Shown here in pieces: positions 16,493 through 24,745 of a stretch of 42,036 bases of DNA (position 1 is its first letter; every line of letters starts with the position of its first letter). Below the pieces are notes generated by a model that saw nothing but the letters and a program-made list of their open reading frames with translations, made no database searches and was not told where the DNA came from. This DNA is from Actinomycetota bacterium (GTDB lineage Bacteria; Actinomycetota; CADDZG01; WHSQ01). The DNA is taken from assembly GCA_016781115.1 (NCBI GenBank), contig JADDQX010000001.1, positions 1 to 42,036 on the forward strand. Direction: 5' to 3'. A program made the position numbers and the translations under genes.

Positions 16493-17232
16493 CCGGCCCC
16501 CTGCGCCAGTAGAAGGGTGGCAGCTGCCGGCAGGCCAACAACCAGACCTAGAGAGAGAACGGCGGTTGCCGCTCCGGCGACGGCGCGGATGCCGGTGAGG
16601 CCGGAAGAGGACTCGACGCCGCGGACCAACAGGAACAACGACCACACCAGCGCGCTGACGCCGAGGGCGATGGAAAAGGCAGCCCACGCTGTGGAGACGG
16701 GGTCGACCAGCTCCGCGGTCGTGAAGGTGTCCTGACCGACGATCAAGAGGTCCAGGGGGAGCAGCAAGAACAGAGCGAAGACCTGTGGGAAAGCCGCGGC
16801 TCCCCACACCAAACGCAGTTCGTGCGGGTCGGGTGCCTCGCCTCGCAAGGACGAGACGAAGCGAGGGCCGATCCGCCCCCACACCGACTGTCCGGCAAGG
16901 CCGAACAAGGCTCCGAGTACTCCCGCAGTGATGACGTACCCGGTGAGGTATTCGACGTTGCAGACCTCGCGCGCTCCGATCAAGGCGCCGACCTTCAACC
17001 ACAGCAATGCCATCGCGGTTCCGCCGAGCGCCGCCAACACCAGCGGCGCCGCGCCTTCCGTCGGACGCAGCCCGACCCGCTGTCTTCGTTCCGCGTTCGC
17101 GAGGGCCGCGCGGAAACCATCGCGCGGGGCGAGCAGTACCGACCGGAGCGTGAGGCCGAGCCGAGCCGACGCGTTGGATCTGGAGCGCGACGTCTCCGCC
17201 CCGCGTCGGGCAGGCGCGTCCGTTCGACTCAG
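16480..17232 (-). CDS. Yip1-like multi-pass membrane protein, probable CTG start
   Basis: About 250 residues with a basic N-terminus and roughly five transmembrane helices (for example APLVLAALGGTAMALLW, YVITAGVLGALFGLAG, ALFLLLPLDLLIVG, WAAFSIALGVSALVWSLF and the C-terminal hydrophobic stretch). The arrangement resembles Yip1/DUF1282-type membrane proteins; function unknown. It sits between purC and purS. GGAGG at 17240-17244 is 7 nt before a CTG at 17232 that overlaps the purC stop as CTGA. The alternative, GTG at 17253, has no ribosome site and would overlap purC by 25 bp. I favour CTG. The end overlaps purS by 13 bp. Confidence 0.7.
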   Translation of the reverse strand: MSRTDAPARRGAETSRSRSNASARLGLTLRSVLLAPRDGFRAALANAERRQRVGLRPTEGAAPLVLAALGGTAMALLWLKVGALIGAREVCNVEYLTGYVITAGVLGALFGLAGQSVWGRIGPRFVSSLRGEAPDPHELRLVWGAAAFPQVFALFLLLPLDLLIVGQDTFTTAELVDPVSTAWAAFSIALGVSALVWSLFLLVRGVESSSGLTGIRAVAGAATAVLSLGLVVGLPAAATLLLAQGAGCPT

Positions 17233-18110
17233 CGCGATACCTCCGCCAACCACTCGTCGAACGAGCGTCCCGTCACCTTCTCGTATGCCTCTACGTAGCG
17301 AGATCTCGTCGCCTGTACGACGTCGTCAGGCAGGTCGGGCGGTGGCGGGGTCCGGTCCCACCCACTCACGTTCAGCCAGTCCCTCACGTACTGCTTGTCA
17401 AAGGAAGGTTGCGAGCGTCCCGGCTCGTAGAGGTCCTCCGGCCAGAAGCGGCTGGAGTCGGGAGTAAGTACCTCGTCGATCAGGATGACCTCGCCATCTA
17501 CGAGGCCGAACTCGAACTTGGTGTCCGCGATGATCACGCCGCGCTCGCGTGCAAGAGCCGAGCCTTGCTCGTATAGAGCCAGCGCGTAGCCCTTGGCGGT
17601 CTCGTAGACGTCCCGACCGGCGATCTCGGCGGCGCGCTCTTCGTCGATGTTCTCGTCGTGCCCCGTCACCGCCTTCGTCGCCGGCGTCAGGATCGGCTCG
17701 GGCAGGCGATCGGATTCCCGCAGTCCCTGCGATAGACGGTGCCCGCAGACCTCGCCCGTCTTGCTGTAGTCACTCCAGCCGGAGCCGGAGAGATAGCCGC
17801 GGACCACGAACTCGATCGACAGCGGCTCCGCCCGCCGGCACAGCGTTGCTCGGCCGGCGAGATCGTCTATGCCTACGTCGGGCAGATCCCGCTCCCGTAC
17901 GGAGATCAGGTGGTTCGGGCAGACGGACCTCAGCACCTGGAACCAGTGATGAGAGAGCCCGGTGAGTACCTTTCCCTTGTCGGGCACGTCTTGAGGCAAT
18001 ACGACGTCGTACGCGCTGATGCGGTCCGACGCCACCAGAAGCAGTAGGTCGTCGCCGACCTCGAACAGCTCGCGGACCTTCCCCGAGCCAACATGGCGAG
18101 TGGTCGTCAT
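17229..18110 (-). CDS. purC: SAICAR synthetase
   Basis: 293 residues; joins CAIR with aspartate using ATP. Recognisable blocks are GSGKVRELFEV, VASDRISAYDVVLPQ, EFVVRGYLSGSGW, IADTKFEFG and ILIDEVLTPDSSRFWP. Length fits the single-domain bacterial or fungal-like form. Its ATG directly abuts the purB stop (no gap), and its stop overlaps the start of the membrane-protein gene. Confidence 0.97.
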   Translation of the reverse strand: MTTTRHVGSGKVRELFEVGDDLLLLVASDRISAYDVVLPQDVPDKGKVLTGLSHHWFQVLRSVCPNHLISVRERDLPDVGIDDLAGRATLCRRAEPLSIEFVVRGYLSGSGWSDYSKTGEVCGHRLSQGLRESDRLPEPILTPATKAVTGHDENIDEERAAEIAGRDVYETAKGYALALYEQGSALARERGVIIADTKFEFGLVDGEVILIDEVLTPDSSRFWPEDLYEPGRSQPSFDKQYVRDWLNVSGWDRTPPPPDLPDDVVQATRSRYVEAYEKVTGRSFDEWLAEVSR

Positions 18111-19409
18111 CTAGAGAGCCTCCATCCTGTCGAAGATCGTCTGGGCATTACGTACGTAGCGTTCCTCGTCGAAGCACTGCTCGATCTCGTCCGGATCGAG
18201 ATGTTGGGTGACATCGGGGTCGGACTTCAGAAGCTCCTTCAGTGGCCGAGCCTCGTCCCACGCCGTCATCGCGTTGCGCTGAACCAACGCATATGCGTCC
18301 TCCCGCTGCAGCGTCCCCTTCGCGAGCAACATCGTGAGGACGCTCTGCGAGTGCACCAACCCCCATGACGCGTTGAGGTTGTCCAGCATCCGGTCCGGAT
18401 AGACGACGAGCCCGTCGATGACCCAGCGCATCTTCTCCAGCATGTAGTCGAGCAACAGGCAGGCATCCGCGAAGGTCACGCGCTCGACCGAAGAGTGCGA
18501 GATGTCCCGCTCGTGCCACAGCGCGACGTTCTCGAAACCCGTCTGCGCGTACGAACGCAGCAACCGGGCTAGCCCGCTGATGCGCTCGCTCACGATCGGG
18601 TTCCGCTTGTGTGGCATGGCCGACGAGCCCTTCTGCCCTTGCGCGAACGGCTCTTCCACCTCTCTCACCTCCGTGCGCTGGAGGTGGCGGATCTCCTGAG
18701 CGAAACGTTCCAGAGAGGCTCCCGTGACCGCGATCGCCGCGAGGAACTGAGCGTGGCGGTCGCGGGCCACTACCTGCGTAGCGGCCTCCTCTATCCCCAA
18801 CCCGAGGCGGTCGCAGATGTAGGCCTCGACCTCGGGGGACAGTTGCGAGTAGGTCCCAACCGCACCTGAGATCTTGCCCACCGCGATCTCGTCTCGGGCG
18901 CGACGCAACCGTTCCCGGTCGCGGGCGAGCTCGAAGACCCACCCGGCTAACTTCGCGCCGAAGGTGGTGGGCTCGGCGTGAACACCATGAGTACGGCCCG
19001 CCATCAACGTGCCCTTGTGCTCCACTGCCTTCCGCCGGACCGCCTCGGTCAGCCGCCCGATGCCCTCCAGGAGCAGGTCTCCTGCATCGCGAAGAGCGAC
19101 CGCCGTCGCCGTATCGAGCACGTCCGACGACGTCATGCCGTAGTGGATGTGGCGTCCTGCCTCGCCGACGTTCTCCCTGACGTTCTCGACGAACGCGACT
19201 ACGTCATGATGACGCGTCGCCTCGATCTCCTCGATCCGGGCGACGTCGAAGGCCGCCTTCTGCTTTATCTCGGTCAGGTCCTCGACCTCGACCTGTCCCA
19301 GGCGAACCCGGGCCTCTACGGCGAGGATCTCGATCTCGAGCCAGCGGGAGAACTTCGCCCGTTCCGAGAAGATCTGAGACATCTCCTCGCGGCTGTAACG
19401 GGGGATCAC
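18111..19409 (-). CDS. purB: Adenylosuccinate lyase
   Basis: 432 residues, fumarase/aspartase superfamily, acting twice in purine synthesis (SAICAR to AICAR and adenylosuccinate to AMP). It shows HIHYGMTSSDVLDT near residue 87, the catalytic-base segment AGRTHGVHA (His141) and the signature loop SSAMPHKRNP at 262-271. The start is GTG and overlaps the stop of the upstream TetR gene as GTGA, so purB is translationally coupled to that regulator. Confidence 0.97.
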   Translation of the reverse strand: MIPRYSREEMSQIFSERAKFSRWLEIEILAVEARVRLGQVEVEDLTEIKQKAAFDVARIEEIEATRHHDVVAFVENVRENVGEAGRHIHYGMTSSDVLDTATAVALRDAGDLLLEGIGRLTEAVRRKAVEHKGTLMAGRTHGVHAEPTTFGAKLAGWVFELARDRERLRRARDEIAVGKISGAVGTYSQLSPEVEAYICDRLGLGIEEAATQVVARDRHAQFLAAIAVTGASLERFAQEIRHLQRTEVREVEEPFAQGQKGSSAMPHKRNPIVSERISGLARLLRSYAQTGFENVALWHERDISHSSVERVTFADACLLLDYMLEKMRWVIDGLVVYPDRMLDNLNASWGLVHSQSVLTMLLAKGTLQREDAYALVQRNAMTAWDEARPLKELLKSDPDVTQHLDPDEIEQCFDEERYVRNAQTIFDRMEAL

Positions 19410-20008
19410 GAGGCCATCCTAGTAACCGGTTCCGTAGGAGCGAGCAGGGTCTGGACCGTCTCTTCGACCAGACCCTGGATCTCGTGATCCAGCGCAGAAC
19501 CCGAGATCAGCGAGCGACGGATCGCCGCCTGCGGCACGTCCAACAATGCGAAGCGAGCTAGAGCGAGCGATATCCCCGGGACGCGGGCGGCGAAGGTTCT
19601 CAGGCCGTCGGTGATGTCGTTCGCCAGCCGGACGGCACGCCGGCTGAGGACCGGCGGCCACTCGGTTGTGGTGAACCCGCCGCGGGGATACAGGAGGAAG
19701 AACGCGGCCTCGCCGGGGCGTCGCCGCGCCCAATCGAGCATCAGATCTACGGCCGCCAGCGCGCCGCCAGCCGGATCGGTGGCGGCCAGGGCGTCGCGCA
19801 GCTGCGCCTGGAAGCGCTCCCCCGTCCGCAGCCAGGCCGACGCCATCAACGCGTCTCGGGATGGGAAGCGGTGATAGATCGAGCCGCTGGGCGCCCCCAG
19901 CACGTCCGCGACCATGGCTATGGTGACCTCGGCGGGGCCGCGGCGCCGCAGCACTTCGATCACGGCGTCGAGGATCTGCTCGCTCGAGTACTTCGGGGGC
20001 CGCGCCAC
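19406..20008 (-). CDS. TetR-family transcriptional regulator inside the purine cluster
   Basis: 200 residues. The N-terminal TetR DNA-binding domain is seen in SSEQILDAVIEVLRRRG, then VTIAMVADVLGAPSGSIYHRF (helix-turn-helix about 30-50). The C-terminal ligand domain is not recognisable to a subfamily. The start is GTG with no ribosome site; TAGCCT ends exactly 6 nt before it, so the transcript is probably leaderless. A 12-bp perfect palindrome covers that box, consistent with self-repression. The stop overlaps the purB start (GTGA). Ligand unknown; a purine-related role is a guess from location. Confidence 0.88.
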   Translation of the reverse strand: MARPPKYSSEQILDAVIEVLRRRGPAEVTIAMVADVLGAPSGSIYHRFPSRDALMASAWLRTGERFQAQLRDALAATDPAGGALAAVDLMLDWARRRPGEAAFFLLYPRGGFTTTEWPPVLSRRAVRLANDITDGLRTFAARVPGISLALARFALLDVPQAAIRRSLISGSALDHEIQGLVEETVQTLLAPTEPVTRMAS

Positions 20009-20013
20009 AATAT

Positions 20014-20025
20014 GAGGCTAGCCTC
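20014..20025. promoter_or_regulatory. Palindrome over the tetR -10 box, candidate operator
   Basis: GAGGCTAGCCTC is a perfect 12-bp palindrome, 5 bp upstream of the TetR start. It includes TAGCCT, the apparent -10 box on the minus strand. A repressor bound here would block this internal promoter, which reads tetR, purB and the genes after it. Confidence 0.45.
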
Positions 20026-20084
20026 CTAAACCGTTCTAGAGACGGATTTCGCTTTCGAGTCCTTGGTCGAAGTTCCGCAACGCC

Positions 20085-20456
20085 TTACAGCGAGCGACCC
20101 AGGCTCTGTCCCAGCCACACCGCGGCCAGTCCCGCGACCACCGACGCCAGGACGTTCATGATCGCAAGCCCGAACGACCCGACGCCACCCAGGTCGATCG
20201 TCTCCAATGCGAAGGTCGAAAACGTCGTATAGGCGCCGATGAACCCGACCGTGATCCCCACACGGAGGTCGGGGTGGAGGGGCGGCGAGTGGGCGAAGAA
20301 GCCGACCAGCAACCCCAGCAGGAAAGACCCCGTGATGTTGACGACGAACGTCCCCCACGGGAATGCCTCGTCGGGGTAGCTGATAAGTCCCGCGACGAGG
20401 TAGCGGGCGATCGCGCCCAGGAAGCCGCCGACACCGACCCAGAGTGCGGTGCGCAC
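20085..20456 (-). CDS. fluC: Fluoride channel FluC/CrcB
   Basis: 123 residues, four transmembrane helices. It has the family segments GGFLGAIARYLV, WGTFVVNITGSFLLGLLVG and GFIGAYTTFSTFALE (pore-lining Phe and Thr region). It is a dual-topology fluoride exporter of the inner membrane. The start is GTG, 3 bp after purE, so it is co-transcribed with the purine genes and has no room for its own fluoride riboswitch. Many actinobacteria carry two crcB copies side by side; only one is seen here, which fits a homodimer. Confidence 0.93.
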   Translation of the reverse strand: MRTALWVGVGGFLGAIARYLVAGLISYPDEAFPWGTFVVNITGSFLLGLLVGFFAHSPPLHPDLRVGITVGFIGAYTTFSTFALETIDLGGVGSFGLAIMNVLASVVAGLAAVWLGQSLGRSL

Positions 20457-20459
20457 GCG

Positions 20460-20924
20460 CTAGAGCTTGAGGCCTTGGGAGAGCTCGATCTTGTAGTCGC
20501 GAAGTCTTGCGCGCAGCTCTTCGTCGCCCGTGGCCAGGATCTGGGCGGCCAGGACCGCGGCGTTCTTGGAGCCGCCGATGGCGACCGTCGCCACCGGCAC
20601 GCCCGGCGGCATCTGCACGCAGGAGTAGAGCGCGTCGGCGCCCCCTAGTGCCTCCTGATAGAGCGGCACGCCGATGACGGGCAAGGTCGTATGCGCGGCC
20701 ACCACCCCTGGGAGGTGGGCGGCAAGGCCGGCTCCCGCGATCAGGACACGCAACCCGCGCTCCTCGGCGCCGCTTGCGTACTCGCTTACGCGTCCCGGCT
20801 TCCGGTGAGCAGACATGACCTCGCTCTCGAACCGGATGCCGAAACGCTCGAGCACCGCGTGCGCCTTGTCCATCACCGGACGGTCCGAATCGCTTCCCAT
20901 GAGTATGCCGACGAGCGGATCCAA
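20460..20924 (-). CDS. purE: N5-carboxyaminoimidazole ribonucleotide mutase
   Basis: 154 residues. Substrate-site motifs are GILMGSDSDRPVM at the N-terminus and VMSAHRKPGRV near residue 37, followed by VQMPPGVPVATVAIGGSKNAA. The SAHR-P form suggests the class I mutase that needs PurK, but no purK is in the window, so the class assignment is tentative. It starts 1 bp after purD ends and is followed 3 bp later by fluC. Confidence 0.95.
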   Translation of the reverse strand: MDPLVGILMGSDSDRPVMDKAHAVLERFGIRFESEVMSAHRKPGRVSEYASGAEERGLRVLIAGAGLAAHLPGVVAAHTTLPVIGVPLYQEALGGADALYSCVQMPPGVPVATVAIGGSKNAAVLAAQILATGDEELRARLRDYKIELSQGLKL

Positions 20925-20925
20925 A

Positions 20926-22212
20926 TCAGAGACTCCCTTCGTTTTGCTCGGCCCTGCGGGCGATATCGCCGCGCAGGTGCTTACCTTCGAACTCGATCAT
21001 CCCCGCCGCTCGATAGGCGCGGGCGCGGGCTGCCGCGAACGAATCTCCCATCGCAGAGACCGCCAGCACCCGTCCTCCGCTCGTCACGACGCGGTCGCCC
21101 TCCCTCCTGGTGCCCGAGTGGAAAACGACGACCTTCTCCAGAACGCTAGCGGCGTTCAGCCCGCTGATCTCATGACCGGTCTGGTGGGGTCCGGGATATC
21201 CACCGGAGGCGAGGACGACGGTGACGCACGGATCCGGCGACCATTCCAGCTTCGTGTCGGGTCCGAAGGAGCCGGTCGCGGCCGCCAGTGCCACCTCGCC
21301 CAGGTCGGAGCGCAGACGGGGCAGTAACGCCTGAGTCTCGGGGTCTCCGAAGCGGGCGTTGAACTCGATCACCTTCGGCCCCTTGCTCGTCAGCGCCAAC
21401 CCGGCGTAGAGCGCGCCGACGAAGGGAGCGTCCTCCGCGGCCGTCTGGCGCACCAGCGGCTCGATCACCTCGCGCACTATCTGCTCGACGAGCGCCGGCG
21501 GGCATGCCGGGACCGGGCTGTACGACCCCATCCCGCCGGTATTCGGCCCGGCGTCGCCGTCCAGCGCCCGCTTGTAATCCTGAGCGGGCTCGCACGCGAC
21601 GACGTGGCTGCCGTCGCTGAAGGCGATCAGGGACGCCTCCTCCCCGTCGAGGAACTCCTCGATGACGATGCTGGCTCCGGCCGCCCCGAAGCGATGCTCC
21701 ACGAGGCGCTCCTTGACGGCTCGAACGGCCTCATCGCGCTCAGCGGTCACGACCACGCCCTTACCGGCAGCCAACCCGTCCGCCTTGATGACGTATGGCG
21801 GCCCGATCTCGTCGAGGTAGGCGGTCGCTTCATCGGGATCGGCAAAGGTTCGCCACGCGGCGGTCGGTATCTGGGCTCGCTCCATCAGGGCCTTCGCGTA
21901 GGACTTGGAGCCCTCGATACGTGCGGCCGCGCGGGAAGGGCCGAATACCGGCACGCCGGCATCCCTCACCGCGTCGGCTACGCCTGCTACGAGCGGCGCC
22001 TCGGGACCTACGACGACGAGGTCGAAACGAGCACGTCGAACGAGCCCGGCGACCCCGGTCGGATCTTCGATATCGCATGCCACGATCTCCGCGAGCTCGG
22101 CTATCCCCGGGTTCCCCGGCGCCGCTACCAGTTCATCGATGCAGGCCGAGCGCGACAACGACCACGCAAGAGCGTTCTCGCGGCCGCCGGACCCGAGCAG
22201 CAAAACCCTCAA
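20926..22212 (-). CDS. purD: Phosphoribosylamine-glycine ligase
   Basis: 428 residues, ATP-grasp enzyme making GAR from phosphoribosylamine and glycine. It has the LLLGSGGRENALAWSL N-terminus, the ATP-grasp block YVIKADGLAAGKGVVV, the FLDGEEASLIAFSDG stretch, TGGMGSYSP and EFNARFGDPETQ near the metal site. The gene lies between purA (10-bp gap) and purE (1-bp gap). Confidence 0.97.
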   Translation of the reverse strand: MRVLLLGSGGRENALAWSLSRSACIDELVAAPGNPGIAELAEIVACDIEDPTGVAGLVRRARFDLVVVGPEAPLVAGVADAVRDAGVPVFGPSRAAARIEGSKSYAKALMERAQIPTAAWRTFADPDEATAYLDEIGPPYVIKADGLAAGKGVVVTAERDEAVRAVKERLVEHRFGAAGASIVIEEFLDGEEASLIAFSDGSHVVACEPAQDYKRALDGDAGPNTGGMGSYSPVPACPPALVEQIVREVIEPLVRQTAAEDAPFVGALYAGLALTSKGPKVIEFNARFGDPETQALLPRLRSDLGEVALAAATGSFGPDTKLEWSPDPCVTVVLASGGYPGPHQTGHEISGLNAASVLEKVVVFHSGTRREGDRVVTSGGRVLAVSAMGDSFAAARARAYRAAGMIEFEGKHLRGDIARRAEQNEGSL

Positions 22213-22222
22213 CGCGGCGTCG

Positions 22223-23500
22223 TCACCCGGCCATCTGGACGATCTCGTCGCGGCCGGGACCTACGGACACCCACGACGCGTGGACCCCGACCAGGTTCTC
22301 GATCGTTTCGATATAGCTACGCGCCTCCTTCGGGAGATCATCCATCCCTCGCGCGCCGGTGATGTCACTGGACCAGCCCGGGAGACTCTCGTATATCGGC
22401 TGGCACTTGTTGAAGATCGTCTGGTTGGGCGGGAAGTGCTCGTAGCGGTCGCCGTCGTACTCGTAGGCAACGCAGACCTTGATCTCGCTGAACTGCGACA
22501 GCACGTCGAGCTTCGTTACCACCAGCTCGGTAAGCGTGTTGAGACGCGCCGCGTAGCGACCGGCTACCGCGTCGAACCAACCGCAGCGCCTCTTCCGGCC
22601 AGTCGTGGTGCCGTACTCCCGGCCCACCTCCACCAGGACCTCGGCGTCGGCGGGATCTGCTTCGGAGGGGAACGGGCCCGAGCCGACACGGGTGCAGTAC
22701 GCCTTGGAGATCCCGATGATGCGGGTGATGTCGCGGGGGCCGACACCCGCCCCCGCGCAGGCACCTCCCGCGATCGGATTCGAAGAGGTTACGAAGGGAT
22801 ATGTGCCGTGATCCAGGTCCAGCAGCGTCGCCTGCGCTCCCTCGAACATCACCATCTTCCCCTCGTCCAGCGCGCCTTGGACGAGAGGGTCGGTGTCCGC
22901 GATGTGAGGACGGAGTCGTTCTGCGTATGAGAGGTACTGCTCCTCGATCTCCTTCGCGTCGAGCGGCAGGCGTCCATACACCCGCGCCAGGATGAGGTTC
23001 TTCTCCTTCAAAGCGACCTCGAGCTTCGCGCTGAAGATCTTCGGGTCCAAGAGGTCTTGGACCCGCAGCCCCACCCGCGTCGCCTTGTCGGCGTAGGCCG
23101 GGCCGATCCCCCGCTTCGTCGTTCCCAGGCGGTTCTTCCCCAGTCGCCGCTCGGTCACGCGATCGAGCTCGAGGTGGTACGGCATGATCAGGTGGGCGTT
23201 GCCCGAGAGGACGAGCCTGCTGGTGTCGATGCCTCTGGCGGACAGCGCGTCCAGCTCTTCGATCAGCACCTGGGGGTCCACCACGACCCCGGGGCCGATG
23301 ATCGGGGTGCAGTGCGGGTAGAGGATCCCGGTCGGAACCAGGTGGAGCGCGTAGTGCTCCCCTTCGACGACGATCGTGTGTCCTGCGTTGTTGCCCCCCT
23401 GGTAACGGACGACCAGATCCGTCCGCTCTGCCAGGAGGTCGGTCACCTTGCCCTTGCCTTCGTCACCCCACTGGGTGCCGACGAGTGCTACTCCCGGCAC
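22223..23500 (-). CDS. purA: Adenylosuccinate synthetase
   Basis: 425 residues; GTP-dependent synthesis of adenylosuccinate from IMP. The GTP/IMP loop GTQWGDEGKGK is at residues 8-18 and YQGGNNAGHTI follows near residue 40. The frame is open to 23587, but homologs start at the GTG at 23500. The gene is 22 bp downstream of the dodecin gene, so dodecin appears to be the first gene of the purine unit. Confidence 0.96.
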   Translation of the reverse strand: MPGVALVGTQWGDEGKGKVTDLLAERTDLVVRYQGGNNAGHTIVVEGEHYALHLVPTGILYPHCTPIIGPGVVVDPQVLIEELDALSARGIDTSRLVLSGNAHLIMPYHLELDRVTERRLGKNRLGTTKRGIGPAYADKATRVGLRVQDLLDPKIFSAKLEVALKEKNLILARVYGRLPLDAKEIEEQYLSYAERLRPHIADTDPLVQGALDEGKMVMFEGAQATLLDLDHGTYPFVTSSNPIAGGACAGAGVGPRDITRIIGISKAYCTRVGSGPFPSEADPADAEVLVEVGREYGTTTGRKRRCGWFDAVAGRYAARLNTLTELVVTKLDVLSQFSEIKVCVAYEYDGDRYEHFPPNQTIFNKCQPIYESLPGWSSDITGARGMDDLPKEARSYIETIENLVGVHASWVSVGPGRDEIVQMAG

Positions 23501-23522
23501 GGTGACAAAGGCGCCTCGACCA

Positions 23523-23726
23523 CTAGCGCTCGATCCTGAATTTGATCCGCACGTGGGTGAGGTACTCCTCGATGCGGCCGTCGGCAACGGTGCACGAGGT
23601 ATCCAGTACCTCCATGCCGGTGATGCCCCGGATGGTGCGCGAAGCCTCGGCCAGCGCTTGGTTGGCTGCGTCCTTCCACGACTCGGACGACACCCCTACG
23701 AGGTCGATGGTCTTGATCACCGTCAC
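23523..23726 (-). CDS. Dodecin family flavin-binding protein
   Basis: 67 residues, the size of a dodecin monomer. It has the VIKTIDLVGVSSESWKDAA start (sheet then helix), EASRTIRGITGMEV and the ending EYLTHVRIKFRIE. Dodecins assemble as hollow dodecamers that store and protect flavins or CoA. Start is GTG with an ideal AAGGAGG 7 nt upstream. A TACAAT -10 box lies 52 bp upstream of the start, making this the likely leader gene of the purA operon. Confidence 0.93.
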   Translation of the reverse strand: MTVIKTIDLVGVSSESWKDAANQALAEASRTIRGITGMEVLDTSCTVADGRIEEYLTHVRIKFRIER

Positions 23727-23778
23727 GAGCAGCCCTCCTTGAGCTTCCGGACCCGGGACCGGATCCCGCGGCGCGGCG

Positions 23779-23784
23779 ATTGTA
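23779..23784 (-). promoter_or_regulatory. Candidate -10 box of the dodecin-purA operon
   Basis: TACAAT on the minus strand, 52 bp before the dodecin GTG. This 215-bp divergent gap is the most obvious place for the main promoter of the purine cluster. The -35 region is poor (no TTGACA-like hexamer), and I see no known PurR box. Confidence 0.4.
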
Positions 23785-23941
23785 CTTAGCAGCCGGGGCC
23801 GGAACGCGGCTCCACGGCGACAGAGAACCGCAACTAGAGGCTAAACAAGGGCGAAGGAGGCGCCGATATACGCTGTCCGCGGAAGTTGCGTGGAAGATGT
23901 ATCGCGTTGTTGCTGTGGGCACCCACCTGAGGGGACAGACG

Positions 23942-24745
23942 ATGGACCTCTTCCAGACCGCACTGCTGGGCCTCTTGGCCCTCGGCGTCATCGTGCTCGG
24001 GGCGCTGCTGGCGACTCTCGTCGGTATCAGGCGGGCCGTCGAGGAGAGCGCCAACTCGGCTCAGCTCGGTAGCCTTCCGGCGCTGGGTGGCGAACCCGGC
24101 TCCGCCACAACGGCACCCGCTACCGGAACGGAAGCGGAGACCGCCGGCAGCGGAGCACCCGCCTCCACGGAACCCTCCACCGAGCAGGGGGCCCGCGGAT
24201 ACGGCGCGGTGGAGGTGGAGCCCGTGCAGACAGCCACCCCTGCTGTATCCGCGGCCTCCGCTCCGCCGGGGAGCGCAGAACCAGCGGCCTCCACCAGCGG
24301 AACCGGTCATGCGGCCACGATCCGCTCGGTGCTAGAGCAACACGGCCTCGGCGAGACCGGGTCCTCCGGCGCCATTCATCAGGAGCCTCAGGCTCAGCCC
24401 GCGGTCGAGGAGCCGGTCGTGGAGAGCGTTTTCGCGGCGCATGCCGACGATCCCCAAGAGGAGCCGTTCCAGCGGGAGGGACGCTGGTGGTTCCGCCGTG
24501 GCGACGAGCTCCTGCTCTACGACGAGGCGACGGGGCAATGGCAGCCGGCGCCGGAAGTCGCGCTGCCCGGACAGCCGGCCAGCATGCCGGCCGCGCAACA
24601 AGCCACCCAGCAGGCAGCGACCGCGACGGCGCCTATGTCGACCGTCGCCGATCAAGCCGCGAGCTTCTGGAAGTGCGCCACCTGCGGAGCGGTGAACGGC
24701 TCCACAGCGGCAACGTGCCGGATGTGCTTCGCGGCGCGTCCCTAA
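23942..24745 (+). CDS. Single-pass membrane protein with C-terminal RanBP2-type zinc finger
   Basis: 267 residues. One N-terminal transmembrane helix (about 6-28) is followed by an Ala/Pro/Ser/Thr/Glu-rich disordered linker (about 45-175). A tryptophan-rich segment REGRWWFRRGDELLLYDEAT lies at 178-197, ending in GQWQPAP and looking like the WW/DUF2510-type motifs of actinobacterial membrane proteins. A C-terminal zinc finger spans 243-262 with cysteines 245, 248, 259 and 262. Trp243 and Asn252 give the exact W-x-C-x2-C-x3-N-x6-C-x2-C spacing of RanBP2 fingers. The ATG at 23942 has GAGGGG upstream; an earlier ATG at 23897 is possible. Function unknown. Confidence 0.75.
   Translation: MDLFQTALLGLLALGVIVLGALLATLVGIRRAVEESANSAQLGSLPALGGEPGSATTAPATGTEAETAGSGAPASTEPSTEQGARGYGAVEVEPVQTATPAVSAASAPPGSAEPAASTSGTGHAATIRSVLEQHGLGETGSSGAIHQEPQAQPAVEEPVVESVFAAHADDPQEEPFQREGRWWFRRGDELLLYDEATGQWQPAPEVALPGQPASMPAAQQATQQAATATAPMSTVADQAASFWKCATCGAVNGSTAATCRMCFAARP

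Noticed and set aside
20457..20459. Fluoride riboswitch before fluC
   Set aside because: Only 3 bp separate purE and fluC, and I see no riboswitch-like pseudoknot in the end of purE.
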